A stretch of DNA of 64,000 nucleotides, taken from the NCBI RefSeq assembly GCF_009696465.1, contig NZ_VULX01000001.1:186001-250000 (forward strand), read 5' to 3'. This DNA is from Inconstantimicrobium porci. GTDB taxonomy: Bacteria; Bacillota; Clostridia; Clostridiales; Clostridiaceae. The first letter of the stretch is position 1, and each line of letters starts with the position of its first letter. Below, piece by piece: positions 18,303-26,732 of the stretch. The notes beneath the pieces are model-generated. The model made no database searches and had not been told where the DNA came from. It saw only the letters and a program-made list of their open reading frames with translations. The position numbers and the translations under genes are program-made.

Positions 18303-19315
18303 TAGATTATAACAGTATAATTTTTATTTCAAAGAATTTGGGGGTTTTTATTAAAAGCGGTATTCCTATATCTATTGCTCTTGATGAAATTTCAGAAGAA
18401 CTGTCCAATAAAAAATATAGGAAAAGTATTTATAGCATTAAAGAGGATATTGCAGGAGGGAGCACGCTGTATGCTGCTTTTGCACAGCATAAGGACATCT
18501 ATCCTGATTTGTTTCTTATTATGATTGATTTAGGAGAGTATACAGGAAGGTTTGATACAATATTAGGAAAATTATCGGATTATTATTTAAAACTAAAAAA
18601 AGAACGTGGAAAATGTATGAGTGCAGCCTTGTATCCAGTTATTGTGGCTGCAGCAGTGTTCATATTTCTCATAATGTATATGTTATTTTTACTTCCTAAT
18701 TTACAGCAGTTTTATATTGGTATGGACAGAAAACCAAGCGGCATAGTAGCATTGTTGTTTAGCATAAGCAGTTTTATGAGGAAAAATATTTTGAGTTCAA
18801 TAGCGCTTTTCATAGCAGTTCTGCTTAGCATATTTTATTTTACTACTATATCTTTTATAAAAGATAAGATATCAAAGATTAAGCATAGTTTTTCTTTATA
18901 TAAAATTCAAAGGGAATTATTCTTTATACGTCTTTTGTACTTATTATCAATTAGCGGTATACCTATTAACATGGGAATACAAAAATTTAATTCATTTGAC
19001 AGCAGTATAGTATCTAATACTGAAATAGCTAAGTTCTACACATTTCTCAGTAGAGGTAACACGCTTAGTGAATCAATAAGACAATGTTTTGATTTTTCAA
19101 AAATTACTTCTTCGCTTATAGCAATGGGAGAAAATACTGGTACGCTGGATGAAAAACTCCATACAATATGTATAAGTCTTGAAGAGAAGTATTATGAGAA
19201 GCTTTTTCATATAACTAGCCTTATCCAACCAGTTTCACTACTGTTTTTAGGTATTATAATTCTTGTTATGTTCATTATGGTTTACGGATCAATATATGGA
19301 GGTATACAAGGGTGA
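18299..19315 (+). CDS. GspF/PilC-family inner-membrane platform protein
   Basis: 338-residue membrane protein with two copies of the T2SSF domain (about residues 10-125 and 205-325) and about three to four transmembrane helices (main ones near 110-135, 160-180 and 310-335). It is the membrane platform on which the ATPase drives pilin assembly. The second repeat shows the typical LIAMGENTGTLDEKL. Start is GTG within a GTGA overlap with the ATPase stop, so the two are translationally coupled. Closest in plan to ComGB. Confidence 0.9.
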   Translation: MIDYNSIIFISKNLGVFIKSGIPISIALDEISEELSNKKYRKSIYSIKEDIAGGSTLYAAFAQHKDIYPDLFLIMIDLGEYTGRFDTILGKLSDYYLKLKKERGKCMSAALYPVIVAAAVFIFLIMYMLFLLPNLQQFYIGMDRKPSGIVALLFSISSFMRKNILSSIALFIAVLLSIFYFTTISFIKDKISKIKHSFSLYKIQRELFFIRLLYLLSISGIPINMGIQKFNSFDSSIVSNTEIAKFYTFLSRGNTLSESIRQCFDFSKITSSLIAMGENTGTLDEKLHTICISLEEKYYEKLFHITSLIQPVSLLFLGIIILVMFIMVYGSIYGGIQG

Positions 19316-19761
19316 AAAAGAAAGGTTTTACATTGATTGAAATAGTAATTGTTCTATCTATTTTATCATGTATATTATGTGCCAGTGCATTATCGTATAA
19401 GTTTATTAAAAATATTGAGAATGAGCAGAATGTTGTAATGAGTATTAGAAATATTGATGATATGCTGACATCAGCAAGGTTATACTGTTTGAAAAACAAT
19501 CAAGAAGGAACAATCTTAATTGAACCTAAAGCAGATAAGTATTTATTCTATCTTAACAAAACAGGTTATGCAAAACCTATAAGAGTAGAAAAGCTTATGG
19601 GAAATGTTCATTTTTATTGTACTAGTGAACAGGTACAATGGGAAATAAAAATTAATAATCAAGGTGTTCCTACAGCAGGAACCATTGTGTTAATTGATAA
19701 TAATAAAAAATATTATAAGATAGCGATTGGAGTAGGAAATCCTGATGAGAAAATACATTAA
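19312..19761 (+). CDS. Type IV prepilin-like protein 1 (major-type N-methylation motif)
   Basis: 149 residues with a textbook class III signal: a short basic leader MKKKG, then FTLIE and a hydrophobic helix (about residues 6-30). The prepilin peptidase would cut after Gly5 and the Glu at +5 is present. The globular part is beta-rich. Start is GTG in a GTGA overlap with the pilC-like gene. Probably the ComGC/PilA-like or GspH-like subunit; which is major cannot be told. No prepilin peptidase gene lies in the window. Confidence 0.88.
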   Translation: MKKKGFTLIEIVIVLSILSCILCASALSYKFIKNIENEQNVVMSIRNIDDMLTSARLYCLKNNQEGTILIEPKADKYLFYLNKTGYAKPIRVEKLMGNVHFYCTSEQVQWEIKINNQGVPTAGTIVLIDNNKKYYKIAIGVGNPDEKIH

Positions 19762-20167
19762 AAAAAAAGGTTTTATGACTCTTGATCTTGTGGCTGCTAT
19801 TGCTGTGTTTTCAATATTATCTATAGCTGCAATAAGCTTAATTGTTGCATATGAGAAAAATCTGATTATTTCCAAGAAAAAACAGGAAATGAATTTTTAT
19901 ATTGAGAGTATTGCAAAGGAAATAAAGTATTCAATGCAGGAGTCTGAGAAAAACAGCCTTAGTGACAAAAAGTATATTAATAGAAAAGAGATTGAAAAAG
20001 ATACAATTGAGAAGAAAAAGTTATCAGATATTATTGAAAATAATATCGATGATAAAAATATGTATATTGAGATTGAATTAAAAGGCGATAAAAATCTCTA
20101 TGTAAAATATGTTAATAATAAAATGGGAGTAAATTATGCTGATGTGGAAGAAGTCAAATTTAGGTAA
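19745..20167 (+). CDS. Type IV prepilin-like protein 2 with Asp at +5
   Basis: 140 residues. The leader MRKYIKKKG is followed by FMTLDLVAAI and a hydrophobic helix to about residue 33. The processing glycine is present, but position +5 of the mature protein is Asp rather than the near-universal Glu, a conservative change at the residue used for N-methylation and helix registration. The rest is lysine- and glutamate-rich. It overlaps the previous prepilin gene by 17 bases and the next by 32. Likely a minor pseudopilin. Confidence 0.8.
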   Translation: MRKYIKKKGFMTLDLVAAIAVFSILSIAAISLIVAYEKNLIISKKKQEMNFYIESIAKEIKYSMQESEKNSLSDKKYINRKEIEKDTIEKKKLSDIIENNIDDKNMYIEIELKGDKNLYVKYVNNKMGVNYADVEEVKFR

Positions 20168-20609
20168 AACAAAAGGAATGACAATTTTAGAAACAGTTAT
20201 GTACTTATCAATTTCAGCAATTATTATTTTTTCCACACTTATTGTAATGGCATCAATGGTAAAGAGAGCAGATGAAGAAAATAAAACATCTTTTAGAGTA
20301 AATAAGCTGTATTCAACTATGAATACTATAGAAAAGTATGTGAATGCTGGAAGTGCAAGAGATGTTCATTTTTCAGGTGGCTTATTATGTTTTAATAATA
20401 AGTCAAACAGTAAATATTGTTCAATAAAGAGAGAAGATGGAGTTTTGAAATTTAATATTGGAGGTGCAATTTCATATTTTATGCGTAATGAATACTACAT
20501 TGCTGAAGTTAAAAGCTTTGAATGCAATATTAAAGGGAATCTTCTGTATATAAATATAAAATTAAAAACTGGCGAGATGATGAAAAAATGTATTCACGTA
20601 AATCAGTAG
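20136..20609 (+). CDS. Type IV prepilin-like protein 3
   Basis: 157 residues. A 14-residue leader ends in KTKG and is followed by MTILETVMYLSISA, so Met is at +1 and Glu at +5. One hydrophobic helix then runs to about residue 38, followed by a globular domain. GGGAG about 8 bases before ATG 20136 supports this start; ATG 20142 is an alternative. The gene starts 32 bases inside the previous one and overlaps the next by 22. Likely a minor pseudopilin of the ComGF/GspJ sort. Confidence 0.8.
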   Translation: MLMWKKSNLGKTKGMTILETVMYLSISAIIIFSTLIVMASMVKRADEENKTSFRVNKLYSTMNTIEKYVNAGSARDVHFSGGLLCFNNKSNSKYCSIKREDGVLKFNIGGAISYFMRNEYYIAEVKSFECNIKGNLLYINIKLKTGEMMKKCIHVNQ

Positions 20610-20770
20610 GAAAGCAAAAAGGTTTTATAACTATTGAAATGTTAATGATCTTTTTTCTTGTGCTTTTCTTAGCATCAATATTGTTAAAGTTATCTCTATA
20701 TAAAGTAGAAAAAGCAGATTTGGAAAGAAAAGTGATAGAAAGAAATATAGAAGAGGAGGTAAGTGAATGA
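20588..20770 (+). CDS. Very short prepilin-like protein 4
   Basis: 60 residues: leader MYSRKSVGKQKG, then FITIEMLMIFFLVLFLA, a prepilin motif with Glu at +5 and a single hydrophobic helix, and only about 25 charged residues after it. No globular head is left, so it is shorter than usual minor pilins. It resembles ComGG/GspI-like initiator fragments or a helix-only cap. It is embedded in the operon with a 22-base overlap before and a 4-base ATGA overlap after, which argues that it is real. Confidence 0.72.
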   Translation: MYSRKSVGKQKGFITIEMLMIFFLVLFLASILLKLSLYKVEKADLERKVIERNIEEEVSE

Positions 20771-21366
20771 AAATTGTTATTAATCATATTACTAATATGC
20801 TGGAAGTTCATAGAGGAAAGTCGAATAAATGTTACTATCTCGCAAGAAATATTTTATGCAGAACTGAAAAATTGAAATTAAGAGACTGCCTTAGATTAAA
20901 GAAAAAAATCATCAGTGTTATAGAACAATTTTCAGATGATAAAAATATGCTTTTTCACTACAAGATAGTTGTAGGACCAAGTATTCATCTGATTATCTAT
21001 TGTATAAAGCAACAATTAGAAGATACAGCAATTTCTAGTAACTGCGATATAATGCCAGTACAATTTTTTATTAATAAAAAGTATGGTATAAATACAGCAA
21101 AAGATAATGTTTTATGTATTGTTTATAGAATAGAGTCAGTAATATATCTAATATATACAAGAAGAAAATCTATTATCTATAGTAGAATGATTGATAATAA
21201 AGCTGTCGATAGTATTGAACATCTAATACACAGTGATATGGATATGATAAATAAGGACTTACAAGAAAATTTTAAGTTTAATGTTATCAGTAATATAGAG
21301 AGTTTGAAAAAGGAACCATTTATTTCAAAGTATCTTAAGGAGGACAAAAATGCTTTATCAATATAA
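20767..21366 (+). CDS. Unknown protein of the pilus operon (PilM-like position)
   Basis: 199 residues, no signal peptide and no clear membrane helix, so probably cytoplasmic. I do not recognise a family. A segment near residues 115-145 (VLCIVYRIESVIYLIYTRR, then a SRMID patch) loosely recalls the strand pattern of actin-like PilM proteins, and the next two genes look like PilN and PilO by size and topology. It is much shorter than PilM (about 350), so it would be reduced or divergent. ATGA overlap with the preceding prepilin gene shows co-translation. Confidence 0.6.
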   Translation: MKIVINHITNMLEVHRGKSNKCYYLARNILCRTEKLKLRDCLRLKKKIISVIEQFSDDKNMLFHYKIVVGPSIHLIIYCIKQQLEDTAISSNCDIMPVQFFINKKYGINTAKDNVLCIVYRIESVIYLIYTRRKSIIYSRMIDNKAVDSIEHLIHSDMDMINKDLQENFKFNVISNIESLKKEPFISKYLKEDKNALSI

Positions 21367-21790
21367 AAATTTTAGAACAAAAGAAATGGTCAGTAGAAAG
21401 ATAAAAAAAGAATCGTCTGAACTGTTAAGAATAGTTATACTTTTAGTTATATTAAATCTTGTATTAATGTCATTGTATTGGAGTGAGAAAAAAAAGTATG
21501 ATGACAGGAAAATGGCAGAGAGCAGCTTTTGTGATAAAAAGAGAACAGAGGAAGAAAGAGTAGCACAAGATAAGATGAATGCAAAAAATCAAATAGTTAA
21601 ATTTATAAATAATGACGACTTACTTCTGTTATGCAGACATATTGACTATAGCAACAATTGTATAAAATTAGAGTGCAATCCTGATATGTTTGATGAACTT
21701 TATAATAAAATCAATAATACTAAATGTTTTAAGCAGAAAGAAGTTGAAGGTGATTCTTCAAAGATTATGTTAAAGTTGGTGTTGAAGTGA
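21350..21790 (+). CDS. Single-pass membrane protein of the pilus operon (PilN-like position)
   Basis: 146 residues: a basic cytoplasmic N-terminus (residues 1-24), one transmembrane helix (about 26-44), a charged helical stretch (about 45-80) and a small C-terminal alpha/beta domain. This is the topology of PilN, GspL-C or ComG accessory proteins. AAGGAGG lies just before the ATG, inside the end of the previous gene, which it overlaps by 17 bases. The function is inferred only from topology and place. Confidence 0.6.
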   Translation: MLYQYKNFRTKEMVSRKIKKESSELLRIVILLVILNLVLMSLYWSEKKKYDDRKMAESSFCDKKRTEEERVAQDKMNAKNQIVKFINNDDLLLLCRHIDYSNNCIKLECNPDMFDELYNKINNTKCFKQKEVEGDSSKIMLKLVLK

Positions 21791-22176
21791 TAAGAAAAAG
21801 AAATACATATTTAATTATATCTATAATACTGTTATGTACTTTGTTGTTGGTGACAGTTAGAGTAAAGAGTTTTATAAACAAGAATGATACAAACGAGAAC
21901 GTAGTAAGAAAGCAAAATGTAATAAACACTTATATTAATGCGAATAAATTTAAATACTGTGATATTATAAAAATAACATCTAAATATGGCCTAAGAATAA
22001 AAAAATTGTTATATAAAGATAGTACATGGGATGTTGTCGGCTGTATAAATGGCAAATACAGTAGTGTAAAACAATTTGTTAATTTGCTGCAGAAGGAACA
22101 GCAAAACTTTGATATTTATAGTATTAGTGGAGATAATAACAATCTTAATGTTGAAATAGAGCTCAAAATAAAATAG
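21787..22176 (+). CDS. Single-pass membrane protein of the pilus operon (PilO-like position)
   Basis: 129 residues with one N-terminal helix (about 7-27) and a small C-terminal domain ending in a beta-rich segment (SGDNNNLNVEIELKIK), similar in layout to PilO/GspM. Start is GTG in a GTGA overlap with the previous gene. It is the last gene of the operon. I do not recognise the sequence itself; a membrane alignment complex with the protein encoded at 21350 is the natural hypothesis. Confidence 0.58.
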   Translation: MIRKRNTYLIISIILLCTLLLVTVRVKSFINKNDTNENVVRKQNVINTYINANKFKYCDIIKITSKYGLRIKKLLYKDSTWDVVGCINGKYSSVKQFVNLLQKEQQNFDIYSISGDNNNLNVEIELKIK

Positions 22177-22409
22177 GGCATGATTATGGTGAATAAAATA
22201 AATTAGTGAAAATAATTGCAAATAATAAAGCAATTTGATAAAATATCATTGTTATGACTACGTGAATATAGAAATAACAAAGGAATTAACCAATAAGCTT
22301 AAAGAATTTATAATTAATATTTATAATAAAATACATTAATTACAGAATTAAAGCATCATAGTTGGTTATAATATAAATGAAATTATAAAATTTTGGAGGG
22401 ATATTTATT
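22177..22409. other. Intergenic gap between pilus operon and efp
   Basis: 233 bases of very AT-rich sequence without an open reading frame of note. TATAAT at 22367-22372 could be the -10 of the efp promoter (weak -35). I see no riboswitch or strong terminator here, so pilus transcripts might run into efp. Confidence 0.4.
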
Positions 22410-22967
22410 ATGATATCAGCAGGAGATATAAGAAAAGGTACAACTTTTGAATTAGATGGACAAGTGTTTACAGTAGTTGACTTCCTACACGTTAAACCAG
22501 GTAAGGGAGCTGCTTTTGTTAGAACTAAGTTAAGAAACGTTATTGCAGGAGGAGTTACTGAAAGAACTTTTAACCCAACTGCTAAATTCCAGGAAGCTGT
22601 AATCGAAAGAAAAGAAATGCAGTATTTATATTCAGATGGAGAACTTTACTATTTCATGGATCAGGAAACATTTGAACAAATTCCTTTAAATTATGAAAAA
22701 GTTGAAGATGCTATAAAGTTCTTAAAGGAAAACATGCTTGCTGTAATTAAGTTCTACAAGGGAGAGGCTTTCTCAGTTGAAGCTCCAAACTTTGTTGAAT
22801 TATTAATAACTCATGCAGAACCAGGAGTTAAAGGAAATACAGCAACAAACGTAACTAAGCCAGCTACAGTTGAAACAGGTGCTGTAATTAACGTTCCAGT
22901 ATTCGTAAATGAAGGTGATGTTGTAAGAATCGATACAAGAACTGGCGAATACATGGAAAGAGTTTAA
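22410..22967 (+). CDS. efp: Elongation factor P
   Basis: 185-residue, three-domain beta-barrel protein that binds the ribosome between the P and E sites and relieves stalling at polyproline. The start [13 protein letters not shown], the loop [14 protein letters not shown] with the modifiable lysine near residue 32, and the C-terminal [20 protein letters not shown] are all characteristic. GGAGGG lies before the ATG. Position next to a pilus operon and upstream of spoIIIA is common in clostridia. Identification is secure. Confidence 0.98.
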   Translation: MISAGDIRKGTTFELDGQVFTVVDFLHVKPGKGAAFVRTKLRNVIAGGVTERTFNPTAKFQEAVIERKEMQYLYSDGELYYFMDQETFEQIPLNYEKVEDAIKFLKENMLAVIKFYKGEAFSVEAPNFVELLITHAEPGVKGNTATNVTKPATVETGAVINVPVFVNEGDVVRIDTRTGEYMERV

Positions 22968-22979
22968 GCTTCATATTTA

Positions 22980-23009
22980 AAGCTAAGTTCTTTTGAACTT
23001 AGCTTATTT
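22980..23009 (+). terminator. Terminator-like hairpin after efp
   Basis: 11-bp perfect stem (22980-22990 with 22995-23005) and a 4-base loop. The following T run is short (ATTTA), so it may be partial. Confidence 0.55.
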
Positions 23010-23029
23010 AATATAAAGGAAGTGATAGA

Positions 23030-23395
23030 GTGGACAATATAAACGAAAAAATAAAAACTCTATATAAAATACTTGAGAATCATAAGGATGAAAATACTGA
23101 AGTATTTAAAGCTGCAGCAGAGGTTATGGAAATTTTATCTAAAGAAATTAGTGAGCTGAAAAGAGCAATTGATTCAATTAAAGAAACAGTAAATTTTCTT
23201 AATGATGATGTATCGGAACTACAGGATCAGCTTTTTGAAGAAGTGAGCATAGAGGATCTTGAAGATATCTCAGACAATTATGATGAAATTGAATGTAAAA
23301 ACTGCGGTAAAAAACTGTATCTTGAAATGAGTGCCATTAAGAATAATGATGTGATAAAATGTCCCGATTGTGGTGCTAACCTTTTAGAAAAATAA
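23030..23395 (+). CDS. Coiled-coil protein with C-terminal zinc ribbon
   Basis: 121 residues: a helical, heptad-rich N-terminal half (about 1-85) and a C-terminal zinc ribbon with CKNCGKK (about 91-97) and CPDCGANL (about 111-118), a four-cysteine metal site. The GTG start at 23030 follows AAAGGAAGTG. Genes of this kind lie between efp and spoIIIAA in clostridia (clostridial CD1247-domain proteins, as far as I recall); the function is unknown. A nucleic-acid or protein-interaction role would fit the ribbon. A strong terminator follows, so it is its own unit. Confidence 0.75.
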   Translation: MDNINEKIKTLYKILENHKDENTEVFKAAAEVMEILSKEISELKRAIDSIKETVNFLNDDVSELQDQLFEEVSIEDLEDISDNYDEIECKNCGKKLYLEMSAIKNNDVIKCPDCGANLLEK

Positions 23396-23406
23396 AATGT
23401 TTTATA

Positions 23407-23457
23407 AAGCTGTGTAAAAATAATTTTTATATTATTTTTACACAGCTTGTTTTTTTA
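23407..23457 (+). terminator. Strong Rho-independent terminator before spoIIIAA
   Basis: 18-bp perfect stem (23407-23424 with 23431-23448), 6-base loop, T7 tail. It separates efp and the zinc-ribbon gene from the sporulation operon. Confidence 0.92.
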
Positions 23458-23458
23458 T

Positions 23459-23487
23459 GAATATTTATTTGAATAACTTAATAATAT
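23459..23487 (+). promoter_or_regulatory. Possible sigma-E promoter of the spoIIIA operon
   Basis: GAATATT at 23459-23465 fits the sigma-E -35 form; after a 14-base spacer, AATAATAT (23480-23487) is a partial -10 match (about five of eight). In Bacillus, spoIIIAA-AH is sigma-E controlled. The AT-richness makes this tentative. Confidence 0.35.
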
Positions 23488-23515
23488 TTAAATAGATAGA
23501 TAAAGGGGTGGTGGC

Positions 23516-24430
23516 ATGGAAACAATTTTGAAACTTCTTCCGCTTAGGATAGCAGAAAAAGTAAGGAACATTGATAAAGACGGCAGACTTCAGGAAGTAC
23601 GTCTGAAAATCAATAAGCCTGTTATTCTAAATGTTAATGATACAGAATATATTATTAAAGAAAATATTCATCCTATAGAAATGAAACAAATTCTTCAGAG
23701 AATAAGTAATTATTCTGTGTATGCATATGATGAGCAGATTAAACAAGGATATATTACTGTAAGCGGAGGTTGCAGAATAGGCATTTCAGGAGAATACTCA
23801 GTGGATAATGGAATAATTAAATCATTAAAAAATATATATTCATTAAACATAAGAATAGCGAAAGAAAAGATAGGTTGTTCTAATAGAATAATGAAGTATA
23901 TCACGAGAGAGGGTAGAGTATTAAACACTATTTTGATTTCACCACCTAAGTGTGGAAAAACCACATTAATAAGAGATATAGCAAGGAATATATCCGATGG
24001 TTTTCAGGAAGTTAATTTGAAAGGTAAAAAGGTAACTATAGTTGATGAACGAAGTGAAATTGCAGGGTCCTATCTTGGTATACCGCAGATGAATGTGGGG
24101 GTAAGAACAGATGTGTATGATGGATGTTTAAAAAGCGATGGAATGATAATGGCTGTAAGAAGTATGTCGCCAGATGTAATAATATCTGATGAAATAGGTA
24201 CAGAAGAAGATATTAGAGCTGTAGAAAAGTCTTTTCTTTGTGGAGTTAGTGTTATCACATCAATACATGGAGAAAGCGTTGAAGATATATATAGAAGAAG
24301 CGTTTTTAAAAGAATAATTGAAAACAGAATACTAGACAGAGCGATAGTTTTAGATAACAGAAAAGGAGTTGGGCACGTGAGAAGTATTTATGATTTTAGA
24401 AAAAAGGAGGATATATTCAATGATTATTAA
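23516..24430 (+). CDS. spoIIIAA: Stage III sporulation protein AA, ATPase
   Basis: 304-residue secretion-type ATPase of the SpoIIIA-SpoIIQ channel, which links mother cell and forespore. Walker A SPPKCGKTT is near residue 143 and Walker B with VIISDEIGTEED near 222. It stays in the mother-cell cytoplasm and probably energises assembly of the channel. The ATG follows GGGGTGG. The stop overlaps spoIIIAB. The operon AA through AH is complete and in the same order as in Bacillus. Confidence 0.95.
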   Translation: METILKLLPLRIAEKVRNIDKDGRLQEVRLKINKPVILNVNDTEYIIKENIHPIEMKQILQRISNYSVYAYDEQIKQGYITVSGGCRIGISGEYSVDNGIIKSLKNIYSLNIRIAKEKIGCSNRIMKYITREGRVLNTILISPPKCGKTTLIRDIARNISDGFQEVNLKGKKVTIVDERSEIAGSYLGIPQMNVGVRTDVYDGCLKSDGMIMAVRSMSPDVIISDEIGTEEDIRAVEKSFLCGVSVITSIHGESVEDIYRRSVFKRIIENRILDRAIVLDNRKGVGHVRSIYDFRKKEDIFNDY

Positions 24431-24941
24431 GATTTTCATTCTTATAATGATAGTTATTCTTTCAACGCTTATAGGATTTCAATATTCTGAAAATGCAAAA
24501 TACCGTGTTAAGCATTTGAAAGGTATTTTAAATTCCATTGTATATCTCCAAAATGAAATATTTTATAGACTAACACCTTTATCAGAAGCAATGAATCTAG
24601 TATCACAGAAGGTAGATCCTCCAGTCTCTGATTTGTTTAATGATATAGCTATAAACTTAAATGATGAAAGAATATATGAAATTAAACAAGCATTCATAGA
24701 AGCAATAAAGACGAATAAAAACGAGTTCTCTCTAGAAAAAGAAGATTTTGATATCTTAGTAGAGTTTAGTAGATCTCTTGGTACAACTGATTTAGATGGA
24801 CAGATGAAGATATTTGATATGGCAGTAGAGAATTTAAAGAATAATCTAAAAAGTGCTTCTGATAAAGCAGATAAAAATATAAAGATGTATAGAACATTGG
24901 GGCTTTGTATAGGTCTGATGATAGCAATATTTTTAATATAG
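24420..24941 (+). CDS. spoIIIAB: Stage III sporulation protein AB
   Basis: 173-residue membrane protein with an N-terminal helix (about 2-20) and a C-terminal helix (about 155-172), related to GspF-like platform proteins. It is part of the mother cell-forespore channel. A longer reading from ATG 24390 exists, but AAAAAGGAGG at 24401-24410 fits the ATG at 24420, and the protein then has the family's normal length. Overlap with spoIIIAA is 11 bases. Confidence 0.93.
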   Translation: MIIKIFILIMIVILSTLIGFQYSENAKYRVKHLKGILNSIVYLQNEIFYRLTPLSEAMNLVSQKVDPPVSDLFNDIAINLNDERIYEIKQAFIEAIKTNKNEFSLEKEDFDILVEFSRSLGTTDLDGQMKIFDMAVENLKNNLKSASDKADKNIKMYRTLGLCIGLMIAIFLI

Positions 24942-24951
24942 GAGGTAATAT

Positions 24952-25149
24952 ATGTTTGAATTAAGTATGATATTTAAAATTGCTGCTGTAGGAATAATAA
25001 TTATTATTATCGATATGATACTTAAAAGCAGTGGAAAGTCAGAAATAGCTACAGTTGTGAATATTGCAGGAATAGTAATAATACTAGGAATGGTGGTTAC
25101 TATGATTGTTAAATTATTTGACACTGTGAAAACAATGTTTTATTTCTAA
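24952..25149 (+). CDS. spoIIIAC: Stage III sporulation protein AC
   Basis: 65-residue, two-helix membrane protein. The conserved pattern around residues 22-50 (ILKSSGKSEIATVVNIAG) is typical. GGAGG precedes the ATG. It is a small subunit of the SpoIIIA channel required for sigma-G activity in the forespore (known from Bacillus). Confidence 0.93.
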   Translation: MFELSMIFKIAAVGIIIIIIDMILKSSGKSEIATVVNIAGIVIILGMVVTMIVKLFDTVKTMFYF

Positions 25150-25168
25150 GAGTTAAGAGGAAATATTT

Positions 25169-25552
25169 ATGGTTATATTTAAAATAGTTGCAATAGCAAT
25201 GATGACACTGTTTATTTACCTGCTTTTTAAGGATCGAAAGAGTGAAGTTTCAAGCTTAATATCGGTAGCATACACTTTAGTTATTATAGGAATCATTATC
25301 TTTCAGTTCAATGACATTATTACCTTTATCAGAGAAATATCAAAAGAAGCAAGAGTTGATACTTTATATTTAGGAATTGTGCTTAAGATTTTAGCAATTG
25401 CATTTTTATGTTCCTTAACAAATGATATATGCAAAGATGCAGGAGCAGCGAACATAGGTTCAAGAGTTGAGTTTGCAGGTAAAATCCTCATACTTGGATT
25501 ATCAATTCCTATATTGAGAGCTCTGCTTGAAGCTATAATTAAAATATTGTAG
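25169..25552 (+). CDS. spoIIIAD: Stage III sporulation protein AD
   Basis: 127-residue membrane protein with about three to four hydrophobic helices, homologous to spoIIIAC in its central part (SLISVAYTLVIIG). The segment FLCSLTNDICKDAGAANIGS near residues 80-100 is typical. It follows spoIIIAC by 19 bases and lies 9 bases before spoIIIAE. Channel component in the mother-cell membrane. Confidence 0.92.
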   Translation: MVIFKIVAIAMMTLFIYLLFKDRKSEVSSLISVAYTLVIIGIIIFQFNDIITFIREISKEARVDTLYLGIVLKILAIAFLCSLTNDICKDAGAANIGSRVEFAGKILILGLSIPILRALLEAIIKIL

Positions 25553-25561
25553 GAGATTTTT

Positions 25562-26728
25562 ATGAAAAAGGTTGTATTATTTATAGTCACCATTTTAATA
25601 TTTTTCATATGCAGCTTTTCATATGCCTGTTGTGAAGAAAAAAAGAACGATACAGATGATCTGCTTAATAATATCACTATAGAGAATTTTTACAAACAAA
25701 TTGAAGAAGATTCATCAGAACAATCAATTTTAAAATCACTAAATCCAAGGGAATTCATAAACAAGTATTTAAAGGATGGCAAAAGTAGTATATCAGCCAG
25801 TACTATTATAGATCTTATAAGCAAAAATCTATTTAAAGAGCTTTATGTATGTGTAAAAATAATGATTTCAATCATAGTTATAGCAATAATAAGTGCTCTG
25901 CTAAAAAACATTGAAGATTCTTTTACAGGAAGCTCAATAGCTAATATTGCATTTTATAGCTGTTATGTACTTATAATACTTCTTCTCACTAAGAACTTTG
26001 TTTCTAGTGTAAATATAGCTAAAAGTGCTATAAAGGATATAACTGATTTTATGTCAGCGATAATGCCTGTGTTAATTTTGCTTATTACTACAGCTGGTGG
26101 AATATCTCAGGCAGCAACACTTGATCCTATAGTAGCAGCTGCAGTCACTATAACACCAAGAATATATATGGACATAATACTCCCATTAATTTTAATGAGT
26201 TTTGTTCTCTGTTTTGTAAACAATATCTCTACCGAACATAAAGTAGAACAGCTTGCAAAGTTTATAAAACAGATTACCTTATGGCTTCAGGGAATTATTT
26301 TAACAGTATTTGTAGGACTTATCACTATAAGGAGCATGACAGCAAGTACATTTGATGCAGTTACTTTAAAGACAGCAAAGTTTGCTGTAGATAACTTTAT
26401 TCCTATAGTAGGAAAAGCAATTTCAGATTCTATTTCCACTGTAGCAGGTTATGCACTTCTGCTTAAAAATGCTTTTGGTGTTCTTGGACTTATAATAATA
26501 CTTTTAATGCTTTTGTTTCCGGTAATAAAAATTATTTCCATAGTAATTGTATATAAGATTTCAGCAGCTATTATTGAGCCCATTGTAGATAAGCGAATAG
26601 TAAACTGTATTTCAAGTGCTTCTGATTCGCTTGTGCTTGTTTCAAGTATGCTATTCTGTGTTACTTTAATTTTCTTCATACTTTTATGCATCATGGCTAA
26701 TACTGGTAAATTAATAATAGGGGGATGA
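25562..26728 (+). CDS. spoIIIAE: Stage III sporulation protein AE
   Basis: 388-residue polytopic membrane protein with a cleavable-looking signal peptide (about residues 1-22) and six to eight further helices. The glycine- and alanine-rich segment ITTAGGISQAATLDPI near residue 177 is characteristic. Related to permease-like parts of secretion systems, it forms the membrane core of the feeding-tube complex. GGAG precedes the ATG. Its stop is 4 bases before the spoIIIAF start. Confidence 0.93.
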   Translation: MKKVVLFIVTILIFFICSFSYACCEEKKNDTDDLLNNITIENFYKQIEEDSSEQSILKSLNPREFINKYLKDGKSSISASTIIDLISKNLFKELYVCVKIMISIIVIAIISALLKNIEDSFTGSSIANIAFYSCYVLIILLLTKNFVSSVNIAKSAIKDITDFMSAIMPVLILLITTAGGISQAATLDPIVAAAVTITPRIYMDIILPLILMSFVLCFVNNISTEHKVEQLAKFIKQITLWLQGIILTVFVGLITIRSMTASTFDAVTLKTAKFAVDNFIPIVGKAISDSISTVAGYALLLKNAFGVLGLIIILLMLLFPVIKIISIVIVYKISAAIIEPIVDKRIVNCISSASDSLVLVSSMLFCVTLIFFILLCIMANTGKLIIGG

Positions 26729-26732
26729 TATT

